Shown: positions 1 through 12,179 of the stretch, in pieces
How positions within the stretch are numbered: the first letter of the stretch is position 1
How the letters are laid out: each line of letters opens with the position of its first letter
The notes under the pieces: model-generated
The model's input: the letters and a program-made list of their open reading frames with translations, nothing else
Told to the model about the DNA's origin: nothing
The model's database searches: none
Source: Nissolia schottii
Lineage: Eukaryota; Streptophyta; Magnoliopsida; Fabales; Fabaceae
DNA: 64,000 bases
Assembly: GCA_003254905.1 (NCBI GenBank)
Contig: QANU01064415.1
Span: 3,478-67,477, forward strand
Direction: 5' to 3'
Made by a program: the position numbers and the translations under genes

Positions 1-17
1 TTACATTATCCATGTAG

Positions 18-314
18 TTTATATTACACAGTTGGTCAGATGAACAATGTTTAAGTATCCTGAAGAACTGCCACAATGCACTGCGAGAAAATGGAAAGGT
101 GATTGTTGTGGAACTCATAATGCCGCCACAAGTATCAGAGTCGTATGCATCAAAGGTTTTATCGAATTTTGACAACATGATGCTTTTAGCAGTGGGTGGG
201 AAAGAGAGAACTGAAGAGGAATATGAGGCTTTGTGCAAGCTTTCTGGATTTTCAAGGTTTCAAGTTGCTTGTCGTGCGTTCTCTGTCATGGGAATCATGG
301 AATTTCATAAATAA
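18..314 (+). CDS. COMT-type O-methyltransferase, terminal exon only (gene 1, 5' part outside window)
   Basis: This is the last exon of a plant small-molecule O-methyltransferase; the rest lies left of the window. An AG acceptor at 16-17 precedes a reading frame that aligns throughout with the last exons of the two homologues at 6337-6633 and 16559-16855. It retains the motif LHSWSDEQC, whose His is the family's general base (HNWSDEKC in the downstream copies), the segment NGKVIVVE, and the C-terminal VGGKERT and KLSGFSRFQVACRAF motifs. The family transfers methyl from SAM to phenolic hydroxyls (chalcones, isoflavonoids, caffeate) in the cytosol. The exon is 297 nt, exactly the length of the same exon in the other copies, and has no disabling change. 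The N-terminal half, and therefore the intactness of the gene, cannot be judged. Substrate is unknown; chalcone/isoflavonoid OMT is the best guess. Confidence 0.85.
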   Translation, partial: FILHSWSDEQCLSILKNCHNALRENGKVIVVELIMPPQVSESYASKVLSNFDNMMLLAVGGKERTEEEYEALCKLSGFSRFQVACRAFSVMGIMEFHK

Positions 315-1565
315 AATGTTAACTTCAATTATCCTGTGCTTTGATACCTATGCCTTTGGATTTTGGATTAAAGAAAATGTTTTGTGAAAATTTGATTGTT
401 AGACACATACTGATTTAAGGGTGCATTGGTCGTATAGGTATTAAAGTATGCTTGTATCAACATATGATGGATGTGTTTTATTATTGTGTGACAGTATGGA
501 CAGAAGTTGTATTTGATGCTTTTTTATATTATATATAGACTTAATCTAGTAAAACTTTTTGAGAAGGTGTTGTTGTCAAAATAAAAATTGACGTGGTTAA
601 ACATGATTGAGTTAGTTTTTGGTGTTTGACCCACTATCATGCTCTTCCCAACATGGGAATTGGCTTGTTAATCTCTTGATCAAGATGTCTAACAGAGACC
701 ACTTATAAGAATATTTTCAGAGTGATGCGTCACTATTAAATTTGTCCCACTTCCACTATTAAACCAACTTGGGATTAGGGTTTTTGGTATTTTTTTTTCC
801 TTTCAATTGCAATGGATGAAATTCTACGTGCTAAGGGAGAATTATTAGTAACGAAATATTGAGTGTATGGCAAGTGAGTGAAACACATGTTTTGGGAGGA
901 GTGAGACAAATTTAACAATACTCGTCACCTCGTTAATATCACATAAAAGGTCTCTAGTAAATATTTTAATTAAGAGACTAATGTATATCTCTAGTAAATA
1001 TTTTAATTAAGAGACTAATGTATCTTACTTTTAAATTTAACTTAAACAAATTTGGACGATAAGTTTTAAGAAAATTAATTTAACTAATTTCAAATTTTCA
1101 AATGACCAACTTTAGGTATTACTCTTAAAATGGTTTTTAATTCATTGATCAAAAGAGCTCCGTCCAACTAGGCATCCTACTCACAGGCCATGTAAGCCTA
1201 CTGAGTGAGGTTATTACATGGACAATTTGTTGTCAAATTTTTTAAATATGAGAAATTACGGGATGAGTTTTTTTTTTTTTTGTTTGGGTTAGGACCAATT
1301 TGCCTAACTGAAAAATTGTCAGGGACCAACTTCAATAGCACTTCAATTAAATATACTTATGTTTTGTCTTAATAATTAAAATAATTTAAACACTACATGA
1401 TAAACCTTTGTATTATTGTATACTTGAGACGAAGAATTCAAAATGGAAGGAGTAACACTTTCCACAATGATTTGTATAACTCGTGTTAGGAAAATATTAC
1501 GTAAAAGATGATTAAGAACTTGGTTATTGCGATTTTAAAGCACAAATCACTTCTTTATCTTTAGA
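315..1565. other. Intergenic, AT-rich, no gene seen
   Basis: Downstream of OMT gene 1. No coding frame with family resemblance was seen on either strand. The only structure noticed is the short direct duplication at 951-1022. Confidence 0.6.
951..1022. repeat. Two-copy 37-bp direct repeat
   Basis: A 37-bp unit beginning TCTCTAGTAAATATTTTAAT occurs twice head to tail (951-987 and 988-1022) with almost no differences, so it is a recent slippage or small tandem duplication. Confidence 0.85.
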
Positions 1566-2352
1566 GATAAATTTGTCCTCAAACGCGATTGTTATTGAGT
1601 TGATGACGCTACTTCACCATGATATAATAACCCCTCCTTTAATATCTTGATTAACAAGTTTTCGAAACAAACACGGCAATGCATGGCATTGATTTTCCTC
1701 GACAATAATTGACCATGACTTTAACTTAATAAGTCATGTCTTTTGCAGAACATGTGCATGATGTAGTCATTTGCTTTCATTGAAGTCATTTAATACTTCA
1801 AATCAAAATACTGACGTTACATACTTTGATTGCACGTATAGTAATGTGACAAAATTTAATTAAATAACAATATAAAAAAAACGTATAAAAATTAAACTGT
1901 TATAATTTATTCAATTAATATTTGTAAATATACTTTAGTTCTATTTTCTTCCGATAAATTTGTCCTCAAACGCGATTGTCATTGAGTTGATGACGCTACT
2001 TCACCATGATACAATAACACCTCCTTTAATATCTTGATTAACAAGTTTTCGAAACAAACACGGCAATGCATAGCATTGATTTTCCTGGACAATAATTGAC
2101 CATGACTTTAACTTGACCATGACTTTAACTTAATAAGTCATGTCTTTTGCAGAACATGTGCATGATGTAGTCATTTGCTTTCATTGAAGTAATTCAACAC
2201 TTCAAATCAAAATACTGACGTTACATACTTTCATTGCACGTATAGATAAAATTTGATCAAATAACAATATAAAAAAAAACGTATAAAAATAAACTGTTAT
2301 AATTTATTCAATTAATATTTGTAAATATACTTTAGTTTTATTTTCTTCTTAT
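1566..2352. repeat. Tandem duplication of about 390 bp
   Basis: Copy 1 (1566-1952) and copy 2 (1953-2352) both start GATAAATTTGTCCTCAAACG and align end to end at roughly 95% by eye. The second copy carries an extra internal 18-20 bp duplication of GACCATGACTTTAACTT. No coding potential was recognised. The unit lies upstream of the broken OMT gene 2, so it could be duplicated promoter or transposon sequence; nothing in it decides this. Confidence 0.9.
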
Positions 2353-3039
2353 AAGTATATATTTTTAAAATTGTCAAACTCGTGAGTTTATCTAAATTCG
2401 TAAAGCATGGATGAATTCAAATTGTAAGCTGGAGTAGTAAACTAGTTATTATAAAAATATTTACAATACATTTCTATAATATACTACAATATAGCCATGT
2501 ATAGTTTAACTTGAATTTAGAAAAGTAGGCAAGTAATATAAGACCATGAGCACAAACCAATTAAATGGAAAAGGAATGTCCAAATAAAACCAAGACCCCT
2601 TCCTTGGTATTGTTTGTATACTATGATCCCCTGTTCAAAATCATCAAATCAAATCCTCAATGCGGCCATTGAGCTCAACTTGTTTGAGATCATGGCGAAG
2701 GGGACACTGATGTCACCTTTTTAGATTGCTTCTAAGCTGCCAGGTCAGCACCCCGACCTGCCTGACCGGCTTGAGCGCATGCTGCGGTTGCTTGCCAGTT
2801 ACGGTATCCTTACTTGTGGCGCGCGTGATGGCGAGAGAGTTTATGGGCTCTCACAAGTTGCCAAGTACTTGGTCCCCGGGGATGAAAGCAGGGGCTACTT
2901 GGCTTCATTCACTTCATTTATTTGTTATCCGGCTTTGTTACCGGTTTGGTAAATGATCATTTTACTAGAGAATACAGAATAATGCTATATATAATTAATC
3001 ACTATATATCATTCCAAATAACTTTGCCCAAACACATTT

Positions 3040-3800
3040 CTAATTTACAAAGACGTGGGTTTGAGTTCCCGTCCCCCGTATTCCGTCTTCATCCTCGCCC
3101 CATATCTATATGGATACCTATTGATATTCATAGGTACCCATTATAGAATGAAACTTTTTTAGAAATGATGAAAAGTTTATTTATAATTTTTATTTTTTGA
3201 CAATTTTTTTTTGAATTAAAATCTATGAACTTAAGCTGCAACACATATATACATTAAAGATAGTAAATATGCTAAAATATTAATCTATAAACATTAACCA
3301 AATGATATTGATATTCATTAGAGTACATTGTAATCAATGTCTAATAAAAATTTAAGCTTGTGTAAAATTAGTTATATAGTAATACATATTTGTCACTTAA
3401 GAATAAATTATGAAAGCATGTAGGTACAAGACTTTGCAAAAAGTAACTACACTAGTCAAGTTAATCAATTAACAAATACATGATACAAATAAGAGAATTT
3501 AGAAATCCAACATTTAAATCTTTTGAACAAATCCCAACTAAAATTAATTTTTCTTTACTAATATTCCCATGTTATCCTAAGGTTTTAGTTAAGGTTATAA
3601 AAAAGTTAAATTTATATAATTAAAATTAATTTAGACATTTTATATATAGGGTACCCGTGGATATGGGGGGAAGTCACCCCACCTCCACCTTGTTTGGTAA
3701 GCAGATATTGAAAATATTCATTCCAATACTTGCGGGGAAAAAACTTCCCCCATATCCGCCCCGTCAAGGGTACTACCTACTGCGGGTAAAATTGTTAGGC
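3040..3800. mobile_element. Probable decayed inverted-repeat element in intron 1 of OMT gene 2
   Basis: The stretch carries GTACCC/GGATATGGGGG-type words in both orientations. In particular, GTACCCGTGGATATGGGG (about 3651) is mirrored by CTTCCCCCATATCCGCCCC (about 3748), and a similar word cluster lies at 3095-3145. Such GGGTACCC-rich inverted repeats are typical of small non-autonomous plant DNA transposons. Boundaries and target duplication were not resolved. It explains part of the extra 1.8 kb of this intron relative to gene 3. Confidence 0.4.
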
Positions 3801-4968
3801 CTAGTTTGAGTTGTACTATTTGAACATATGAAAAGAGCTAAATATTTTTGTTACTTCTCTTACACACAGTATGGGTTCACCCATAGTCATCAGGTTTGTA
3901 ACACTCTTCTGTACGGGTTCAAGTATGCGGTTCGTTACCTTATTAAATATGTGGTATACTGAAGGTATACATAGATGGTACGCTTTGATATGCTCTTTTT
4001 TATACAAATTAATTAAAACATCATAAATTAAGTATAATTTAAAATTTTCCTCTTAATAGAATCATCAACTCGCTCTTTTTTCTTGATACATGAGTTAAAA
4101 ATAAACACATCTCCCTTTTTTTCAAGCCCATTTAATCAACCCATTTTAAATATACATTGCCACTAGGCCCATTAGAATTTTTCTATGTAGTCTTTATACA
4201 CAAACTAGTAGGCTTAGCAATTGCCTGCCTCTCTTCTTCTTTCCCTCTGATTACGTGTTTCTTCTTCTAGTAGCAGCTTCCTCTCTTTAGTTCATGCTTT
4301 TAGTCTCAAAGCCATATGGACAATCAATCATGTCTTATTTCATGTTCATGTTTTGTCTCAAGTCTTTCTCTAGTATTGTTTCTTTTTCTGGTTTTAGGAC
4401 TTCCTCTCACGACACCTTTCTCTCAGCCATCCAAAAAGCATTTCGGAGAGTTCCCAAATCGCAATCGTACTGCGAATTGGTACCTGTGAACTGTATGCGA
4501 TTCGTAGGTGGTAGGAGCGAATTTTGTGACTACGGTCCACCACTACATTTTCATGAGTATAATTGTCATAAAATTGTAACAAATAATTATCATTCAGTTA
4601 TTTTTCTTTACATTAAAATTAAAAATCATTAGAGGAATATAAGTCATCAAATTCCTTGGAAAAAAAAAAGAATATAAACCATCAAATTAGGTCAAGCTTA
4701 AAGAGTCAGAGAAACCTTTAGCAATAATCTAAGCAATTAAGAAATTAAGTTTAAGACATTAAGTCTATAAATCGTATGTAAACTTTAAAGCATATAGTCG
4801 GCTCTTCCTATCCACTTTTATATTATATCACCTTCACAAGTGCTCATTTTCCTCGTTTATATTATATTACCTTCACTTTGCTCCTATTCTTTTCCCTTTT
4901 TCTTTTTTTTTTATATTTTAAAAAAACTAAGGCTAGAATTTCTTGAATTTTCAGTATGGATATATATT

Positions 4969-5287
4969 AGGTTTAAATATACTTTTTGTCCCTCTTTTTT
5001 TTCTCTATTTTTGTTTTTAATTTCATTCTAAATATTGGTCTTATAAATATTTTAAAATATACATTTAGTCCTTAAAAATATTAAAAATTATATTTTTGAT
5101 CCTTATAAATATTTGAAAACATATATTCCATTATCACTTATAAATAGCTTCGCTTTATATGGGGTCCTTATAAGTATTTTTGGCAGTCCAAAAAGATGGA
5201 AAGAAAAAAAAAATCAAAGAAAAGGTCTTAGAGAGACTAAAAACAAAATTAATCATATTTATAAGAAATAAAAATATATTTAAGTCT
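4969..5287. mobile_element. MITE-like element with short TIRs in intron 1 of OMT gene 2
   Basis: The left end AGGTTTAAATATACTTTT is an imperfect reverse complement of the right end AAAAATATATTTAAGTCT, and the interior carries the 'TAGTCC/GACTAAAA' words common in plant MITEs. It ends about 60 bp before exon 2. No clean target duplication was found, so the assignment is tentative. Confidence 0.4.
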
Positions 5288-6633
5288 CAATATTGAAAGA
5301 TATAATGTTAATTACATTGCTCTGATGGCCTCAATTTCTTCCTATAGGCTGAACTTCAAGGAAGCACTGGTTGGTGCTGACATTGACCTATTCAATAAAG
5401 TGCATGGTGTAACCAAGTACCAGTACATGGAAAAGGATAAAAAAATGAACCAAATCTTTAACAAGTCAATGGCTGATGTGTGTGCAACAGAGATGAAAAG
5501 AATACTGGAAATATACACTGGATTTGAGGTACTCTCAACATTGGTTGACGTGGGAGGTGGAAATGGAGAAAATCTCAAAATGATAATCTCCAACTACCCT
5601 TCAATCAATGGAATTAATTTTGACCTGCCCCAAGTAATTGAAAATGCACCAACCATTCCAGGTAGCCTAATTGATCTTATGTTATTAGCATACTTCTTTT
5701 TTTTTTTTTCTTAATCAAAACTATATATTAATCAGCATATGATACCGAATGTTGTTAATTAAGGGATTGAGCATATTGGAGGAGATATGTTTGCAAGTGT
5801 TCCACAGGGTGATGCCATAATACTTAAGGTTAGTATATTAAATATCTAACTGACTTACGGAGACTTTAATAGATATTTATTTAATCTCAATATTATAAGG
5901 TGGGTTCTCCAAATACTTTATCGCATAAATACTCTTTTCTGCTAATTTTTTTATTTTTCGATAATTTTTAATATCACATTTGTCAAAATTTATTATTATT
6001 TCATATTTTATTTAATTTTGATAAATTTTTTACTAGTTAAATTATTAAGCGAATTTATAACAAATTTAGATATTTAAAGATTATTTGATTCTTTGATACA
6101 TTTCTCCACAAATATTATATTGAAAAATATTAATTTATCATACTAAATCGTTTACATAATACATTAGATCATGAAATGAAAATTCAATGAGTTCAATTTT
6201 AAAGATTGTTGAAAATTAAAAAAATAAGAGGAGAGGGTATCTAGCCAGACTAGAAGGATATCGAAGAAACGCCATAATAATATTATAATGGTGCTAAACA
6301 CTGTCTTTTTCTCTGCCCTTTGTGGCATTATTATAGGCTGTGTGCCACAATTGGTCAGATGAAAAATGCTTGAAATTGTTAAGCAATTGTCACAAAGCAT
6401 TGCCACGAAATGGAAAAGTGATTGTTGTGGAGTTCATATTGCCAGAAGAGCCAGAACCAAGTGAAGGATCCCAGCTTGTTTCCACTCTTGACAATATGAT
6501 GTTTATCACAGTCGGTGGAAGGGAAAGAACTCATAAACAATATGAGAACTTGTGCAAGCTCTCTGGATTTTCCAAATTCAATGTTGCTTGTAGGGCTTTC
6601 TCTGCTTTGGGAGTGATGGAATTTTACAAATAA

Positions 6634-7218
6634 CTTGGTGTATCGGCAGCAAGGCAGCAACAAAATTTTATGATATAATAAATATTTAGAGAAACACACC
6701 AATAAATAAATAAAGGTATATGGGCTAATTCAAGCCAACTACAACTTGTATGTGTTAAGCCTTTTCTGTTTTCATACATGTGATGTCATGTATTGTTTAA
6801 TTATGCATAATAATATCATAATTTGCATTTCTGGTTTATTTTATTTTTTGGTTAAAATATTTAGTTTCAGTTTTTATAAGATTCACTACGTCCGTTTTCT
6901 TTTATCCTTTATATTTCGATGCTCTCTATTATTCATTCAAGGGAGAGACTTTGGGTGAAAACGGCAATGGCTTGGGACTAATGTTTATGTCAGACATATT
7001 TATTGGGAAGTGAATTCATGTGCGAATTGTATGGCGAAAATATCTCCAAGCTTTCATTTATTTTACTCCCTGCCTAATTTCTTGTCTTATCTATTTGTTT
7101 ATCGGATTGACACTGTTTTCCTTATAATAATAATGGGGTGTAACTGTGTTTGCCGGGCTCTTTTTTTGCCCCGTTGTTAGTGAAAAAGAAAGAGTAAGAG
7201 ACCCATCCCTCTAGAGAT
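6634..7218. other. Intergenic after OMT gene 2, no gene seen
   Basis: 3' flank of the OMT pseudogene. Nothing coding was recognised on either strand. Confidence 0.6.
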
Positions 7219-7509
7219 TAGGGATGTCAAAATTTCCCAATTCGGGAGTGATTTATTCAATTAAATAGATGAACTAAAGGTATAAAATTAGGCATATAAA
7301 TAGCAAAAGTCCGTTAAGGTTCAACTCATTTAGTGTTAACATTGACATAACTCGTAAATTAATCAATTTATCAACATTAAATAGACAGACTAAACATATG
7401 AAAATCGACTCGCGAATAGTAAAAAAATTCGTTAGAACTTAATCCGTTTAACCTGCAAGTTAAATGAGTTGGCCCTAAATGGATCAAGTTTGCCTGTTTG
7501 ACAACCCTA
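7219..7509. mobile_element. hAT-type MITE, 291 bp
   Basis: The element starts TAGGGATGTCAAAA and ends TTTGACAACCCTA, a near-perfect terminal inverted repeat. It is flanked by a 6-bp direct repeat AGAGAT (7213-7218 and 7510-7515). Its interior (AACGGGTT/AACCCGTT-like words, GGGTTAAGTT) matches the element at 39951-40236, which has the same ends and an 8-bp target duplication as expected for hAT elements. It has no coding capacity, so it must have been moved in trans. Confidence 0.75.
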
Positions 7510-7515
7510 AGAGAT

Positions 7516-8082
7516 ATTTTTAATATTAAACTCCATTCATCACCTCTATTTTTAAAACATACAATTTTATCCAAAATACTTTATTAACTAAAATGAATAT
7601 AAAATTTTACTATAATACTCATTATACAAAATATTTATTAATTATTATCTATAATTTCTTGAATTTGGTTTTTATTTTAATTATTAAAATTATTTAATTT
7701 TTGAATACATATGTTAATATTAATGACATTATATTTATTAAAAATATTCAATTTTATTTAGTTATTTAAAAAATAAATTTAATGCAAATTTTAAATTTTT
7801 TGTTCTAATAATTAGTTCAATAAAATTTTAATGAAGTAATTTTTTACTTTTAAATTTTAATACAACGTATGATTTTTTTAATTTTTAAAATAATTATCAT
7901 TTGCTAATGTTAATAATTTGTCTTGACAAATAATAAAAGAAATTAATGTATATATATTTGTATCAGTATTGTTATACTATTACAAATTACTTCATTTATA
8001 TATTGTAAAATATATTTTTTTATTCTCAAGGATCAAAATGTTGGGTCTCGCCAAAAAAAATTTGTGAGATTAATATTACTAC
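7516..8082. other. Very AT-rich intergenic stretch
   Basis: Long runs of A/T with no coding potential or recognisable repeat ends. It separates the MITE from the DUF616 remnant. Confidence 0.6.
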
Positions 8083-8310
8083 TTAAACAATAAAATTGGA
8101 CAACATACATAAATAATGTATAAAAATACATCTTTTGTATTCTTGCTTAACACAAGAATCATTGGTTACGTGATCAATATTAGTCATTATCTTAACCAAT
8201 TCTACGTTGATATTTGAAAGAGAATTTGTATACCTGCAACAAAACTTGAAAGAAATCCAGGAGGAAAATATTACTATTGAACATTCAAGAAAATTACACA
8301 ACAAATACTT
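8083..8310 (-). pseudogene. Remnant of DUF616 gene exon 5 and its upstream intron
   Basis: On the minus strand this stretch resembles 19880-20085, the intron 4/exon 5 border of the intact DUF616 gene. The translated intron-exon boundary reads FSSWISFKFCCRYTNSLSNI here against FCSSFSFKYCFRYSIWLDSK there, and the nucleotides of the intron end also match. The exon itself is heavily mutated (the WLDSK motif is gone). It sits downstream of OMT gene 2 in the same relative position and orientation as the intact gene sits after OMT gene 3. It is therefore the relic of a duplicated block, continued at 12180-12330. Confidence 0.65.
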
Positions 8311-8671
8311 CATCTATTTTAAAATAATTGTCTACTTTTTATTTTACACAAATATTATAAAATAATTAAAAAATGTAAAATAAAAAAAATTGATAGTAGT
8401 TCCCTAATAAAACCTTATTATTATCATGTTAAATTGTTAACTACTATCATAACAGTTATGAGAATTTATGTGCCACACACAATGATATGGGCAAATTTCT
8501 AAATTCAGATAAATGCCTTACTGCTTTATAGCTAACTGTTGGGGCAGGTTTAAAATCGAAACTTAAGCAACTGATTTCATAGATATTGACCATAACTATT
8601 TGAAATTAATTTGTATTTTAAAAAAGAAGTTTTGTGTTGTCATGTAATTGCTTATATATAAATAAACAGTC

Positions 8672-9940
8672 ATGCTACATGTATACCCATATATCATATA
8701 CCATACATATACCCGTATTAAAATACACTGACCCCCCAAAATAACCATTTCATCCACTTTTTCTCCCACTCTCACCAACACGCGTGAACCGACGTTTCTT
8801 ATCTTCATCCTCTTTCTCAAAAAATTTCACTATTCATTGCTCTCTGCTCTCTTCACCCTCTTCGTTCTCTTCGACCTCGTCGTTCTCTGCGATCTCATGC
8901 GCAAGATCTAAGAATTGTTAGAGAGATGAGTGATTGAAGATGTTGCTGCTTGTTATCATCTTTTAACTAAAAAAGAAAGAAATTCAAAAAAAATCAAAGC
9001 TTAATTGACAGAAGGAAGGAAAAGAACAAGATATATGTGACTTATGCTGTGACCTGTGACCTGTGATAATGTTTGCACATACGCCCATTTAATGTTTGCA
9101 CATATGCCCATTTAAAGTTTGCACAATTCTGCAATACATCAAATTCTGTATTTTCATGTATTTGTGACAAACACATAATGCTTATATCACATCATCTAAT
9201 GTTTATTATGGCAATATGTAAAAAATTGTATCAAAATATTTATAATATTTATGCATTAATTGTTGAAAAGTTGAAAATGTGCTAAAATGCACATCCTCTT
9301 ACACAACAAAGCAAAACCTGTGACCTGTGATAATGTTTGCACATACGCCCATTTATTGTTTGCACATATACCCATATAAAGTTTGCACAACTCTGCAATA
9401 CATCAAATTCTGCATTTTTATGCATTTGTAACAAACACATAATGCTTATATCACATCATCTAATGTTTATTATGGCAATATGTAAAAAATTGTGTTAAAA
9501 TATTTATAATATTTATGCATTAATTGTTGAAAGGTTGAAAATGTGCCAAAATGCACATCCTCTTACTCAACAAAGACAAAACCATTGACCTGTGATAATG
9601 TTTGCACATATGCCCACTTAATGTTTGCACATACGCCCATATAAAGTTTGTACATTTTATTCTCTATGTTATAAAAATTCAGAATACTCTCATTTCACAG
9701 CAACGTCACCAAATCAAAAAGAGTCCTGCTACACGTCCACCAAAAAATATACATCATACATACACCTTACACTTATATACATAAAGTTTGTGTTTTAATG
9801 CATGTAATGTTTGTGCACTTAATTAAGTATAATTATGAATATCATCTATAAGTTTGTAATGTTTGTGCACTCATGAGAATAAAGTTTGTGCATATTAATG
9901 GTGTATGTATGTGTGTATAAAATTTGGTGTACATGTAGTA
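8672..9940. mobile_element. Probable non-autonomous TIR element carrying 265-bp internal repeats
   Basis: The left end TGCTACATGTATACC and the right end GGTGTACATGTAGTA are inverted repeats, with looser similarity extending about 40 bp inward (ATACATAT / ATGTATGT words). A third, direct copy of the end (TGCTACACGTCCACC) lies at 9728, which suggests nested or re-amplified ends. The interior holds 2.3 tandem repeats (separate entry). There is no transposase-like frame. It lies within the 3.9 kb that interrupts the DUF616 relic. Confidence 0.5.
9052..9655. repeat. Tandem repeat, about 265 bp x 2.3
   Basis: Units start at 9052, 9316 and 9581, each with (ACCTG)TGACCTGTGATAATG followed by two or three short TTTGCACATA(C/T)GCCCAT sub-repeats. 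The first two copies are about 95% alike; the third stops after about 75 bp. No coding role was seen. Confidence 0.88.
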
Positions 9941-10335
9941 TTTTTATTTTTAATAAATAAAATTGGTTAACTTTTATACCTATTACTTTACACTTTTAGT
10001 ACTACAATTTAATCTCCAACTATTTTTTAATTAAAAATTATTATTAATGATGTTATGTTTTTAGTTCATTTCTCTTTTAAATATGTCAAAAAAATTGAGA
10101 CACGGTATATTTTATATTTTTCTTATTACGAGAGTCTTATGCCCTAAAAATATGTTGACTTTGACATTTTATAAAATATATTTTTATGAAACTAGTATTA
10201 AATATATTTATCAACACAAATAAAAAGTGAGACGCAATATCCTCTACGCTTGTCTTGTAATGATGATCTACGGCAGCACAAATTTGCGGACTTTGACTTG
10301 TTATAAAATATAGTTTATCAATGTAATATTAAATA

Positions 10336-10626
10336 GGATTAATTAAGTTTTTAGTCCCTGTAATATGAAAAAGTTTGGTTTTAGTCCCTCATGATAAGTT
10401 TTAGTCCCTAAAAAATGTGAAAATTTAATTTTGGTCCCTGTGGACGGTTGGTGATGGACGGTGATGACATATCAATTAACCCGTCATCAGGGATCATTTC
10501 TACATCACCGTCCATCATCAACCGTCTACAGGGACCAAAATCAAATTTTCACATTTTTCAGGGACTAAAACTTATCATGAGGGACTAAAACCAAACTTTT
10601 TCATGGATTAAAAACTTAATTAACCT
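10336..10626. mobile_element. Mutator-like MITE, 291 bp, long inverted repeats
   Basis: The left end (GGATTAATTAAGTTTTTAG) and right end (CTAAAAACTTAATTAACC, with one mismatch) begin TIRs of roughly 120 bp each. These are rich in TAGTCCCT/AGGGACTA words, so the whole element could fold into one hairpin. It is flanked by a perfect 9-bp direct repeat TATTAAATA (10327-10335, 10627-10635), the target-site length of Mutator-like elements. Its termini match those of the Pack-MULE at 38318-39895, so both belong to one family. Confidence 0.85.
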
Positions 10627-10635
10627 TATTAAATA

Positions 10636-12179
10636 TATTTATGTTAAAGCACCGATTTGACGCTTGTCAAAACTTTACCCCTTTTTTTATATAAAATTAT
10701 GAAATCGGTAGTCTTACCACCGAATATTTTATGATGCTGCCTCATACATGAGTAAATAATCAAAGAGTAATTTATTTGGTCAGCTAAGATATTAGCCATT
10801 ATAGAGCCACTATATTTTGAGGGTACAAAAATAATTAAAAAAAATGTTTCTGACATTTTATCTCTTATTCGTGTTTTTTACAATTTTTTCTCGTTTTTTA
10901 ATCTTTTTTCTATCTCTTCTAATATAAACAAATTGATATCTTTAATACATATCAATCAACATTTTTTAAGACAAAAAGAATGAGAAAAGACCCCAAAAAA
11001 AATGTCATCAACATTTATTTTATGTGTCTTTTTCGCTTATTTTTAACACACAACAACCAACTTTTAAAATAAAAAACTATTATTTTCAACCAAGTATTTT
11101 TTAAAATAAATTTTCAACCAAGATCTTGGAAGCAAAAATGAACACTTACTCCATACTTGTTCAAAGCTCTTCCTCAACTCCTCTTAGATGAATGAACTCA
11201 TTCGTTGTCATTTGTGATTCTTCATCATTTTCAGCTCCTCCTATAGGAATGAACCTCCTCCTCCTCCTTTGTTATTGGTACTGGTCTCATTTTTTTTTAG
11301 CGCGTTAGTTTTTCTATTTTTAAACTGTTGGATTTTTTCGTTTTAAGATAATGATATATTTTAGCATGTTGGTTTACTGCTACTAATTTTTATTTATTTA
11401 TTTATAGTTCATTTGTTTTAAGATGTTAGTTTCTTTTGTCGCCAGAAACACAACTTGTTTTTTTCTTTTCACAAAGATAAATCAATATGTTCAAAAAAAG
11501 AAACCAACATGTTTGAAAAAATGAACCGACACGAGCCTGCTTAATTTAACAAGTTAAACTTTGTTAATTTAATTCTACTTCATCAACATAAAAAAATTTT
11601 GTGTAGGGGACAAAAAGCAAACCAACATTGCTAGAAAAGTAACTAACACGCTAAAAATATAATAAATTGGATGAGTTATTCACATGATTTAACTCTATTT
11701 AAAAAAAACTAATGTGACTGAAAAAAATCATGTTTAAGAAAAGAAACTAACATGACTGATAAAAAATTCAATATAACTCTACTTAATTTAACAAGAAATC
11801 ACCTGAACTAAAAAAAATGGGACTGAAAAATTAACACAACTCTTCTTAATTTATAAGATGTTAGTAATTTTATTTATTTACTACTTTCTTATATCTGCCT
11901 TACTGATATTGATTTATTTTTATTATTTGACAGTTTTAACGTGTTGGTTTTGGTTTCTCTATACATAAGTTGAATTACTTTTTATTTTGTTAGGTTTCTT
12001 TAAATGTTAAAAAAATAAATAAAAAGAGTGTTTTGAGTTACTCGCACATGTAAGAAGAGTGACGGTTAAGGAGAGAAAACATGGTGAGATTGAGGGCGTT
12101 TTGTTTGTTCTTTTTATCGTGAATGTAACCTCCTGTCGTTGTATAAGGTACATTGGTCGTTCATTGTTGTCTATACACC
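10636..12179. other. Intergenic/transposon-derived stretch without recognisable gene
   Basis: The region 11280-12000 repeats words such as TTAGTTTC, AACCAACATG and AACTAACACG in both orientations, as in an old inverted-repeat element, but no ends could be fixed. The whole stretch belongs to DNA absent from the corresponding place in the intact DUF616 intron. Confidence 0.45.

Larger units (their letters stand above)
2655..6633 (+). pseudogene. COMT-type O-methyltransferase pseudogene (gene 2): 5'-truncated, stop in exon 1, exons 2-4 intact
   Basis: Four exon-like blocks match gene 3: about 2655-2949, 5348-5661, 5764-5828 and 6337-6633. Exons 2-4 have exactly the same lengths as gene 3 (314, 65 and 297 nt), GT/AG borders, the SAM-binding motif LVDVGGGNG and the catalytic HNWSDEKC. 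Exon 1 is broken. Homology begins only at the codons for AAIELNLFEI, so about 45 N-terminal residues including the dimerisation segment and start codon are missing. A TAG at 2722-2724 replaces the Glu codon of the SPSEI motif, and about five codons before it are lost. Intron 1 is 2.4 kb against 0.64 kb in gene 3, swollen by repeats. From memory, exons 2-4 look closer to legume chalcone 2'-OMT than gene 3 does. Either it died recently or it is transcribed from another first exon. I favour pseudogene. Confidence 0.82.

Noticed and set aside
4294..4632. 112-codon plus-strand frame in intron 1 of OMT gene 2
   Set aside because: No motif, AT-rich ending, overlapping equally open antisense frame; likely chance or transposon sequence.
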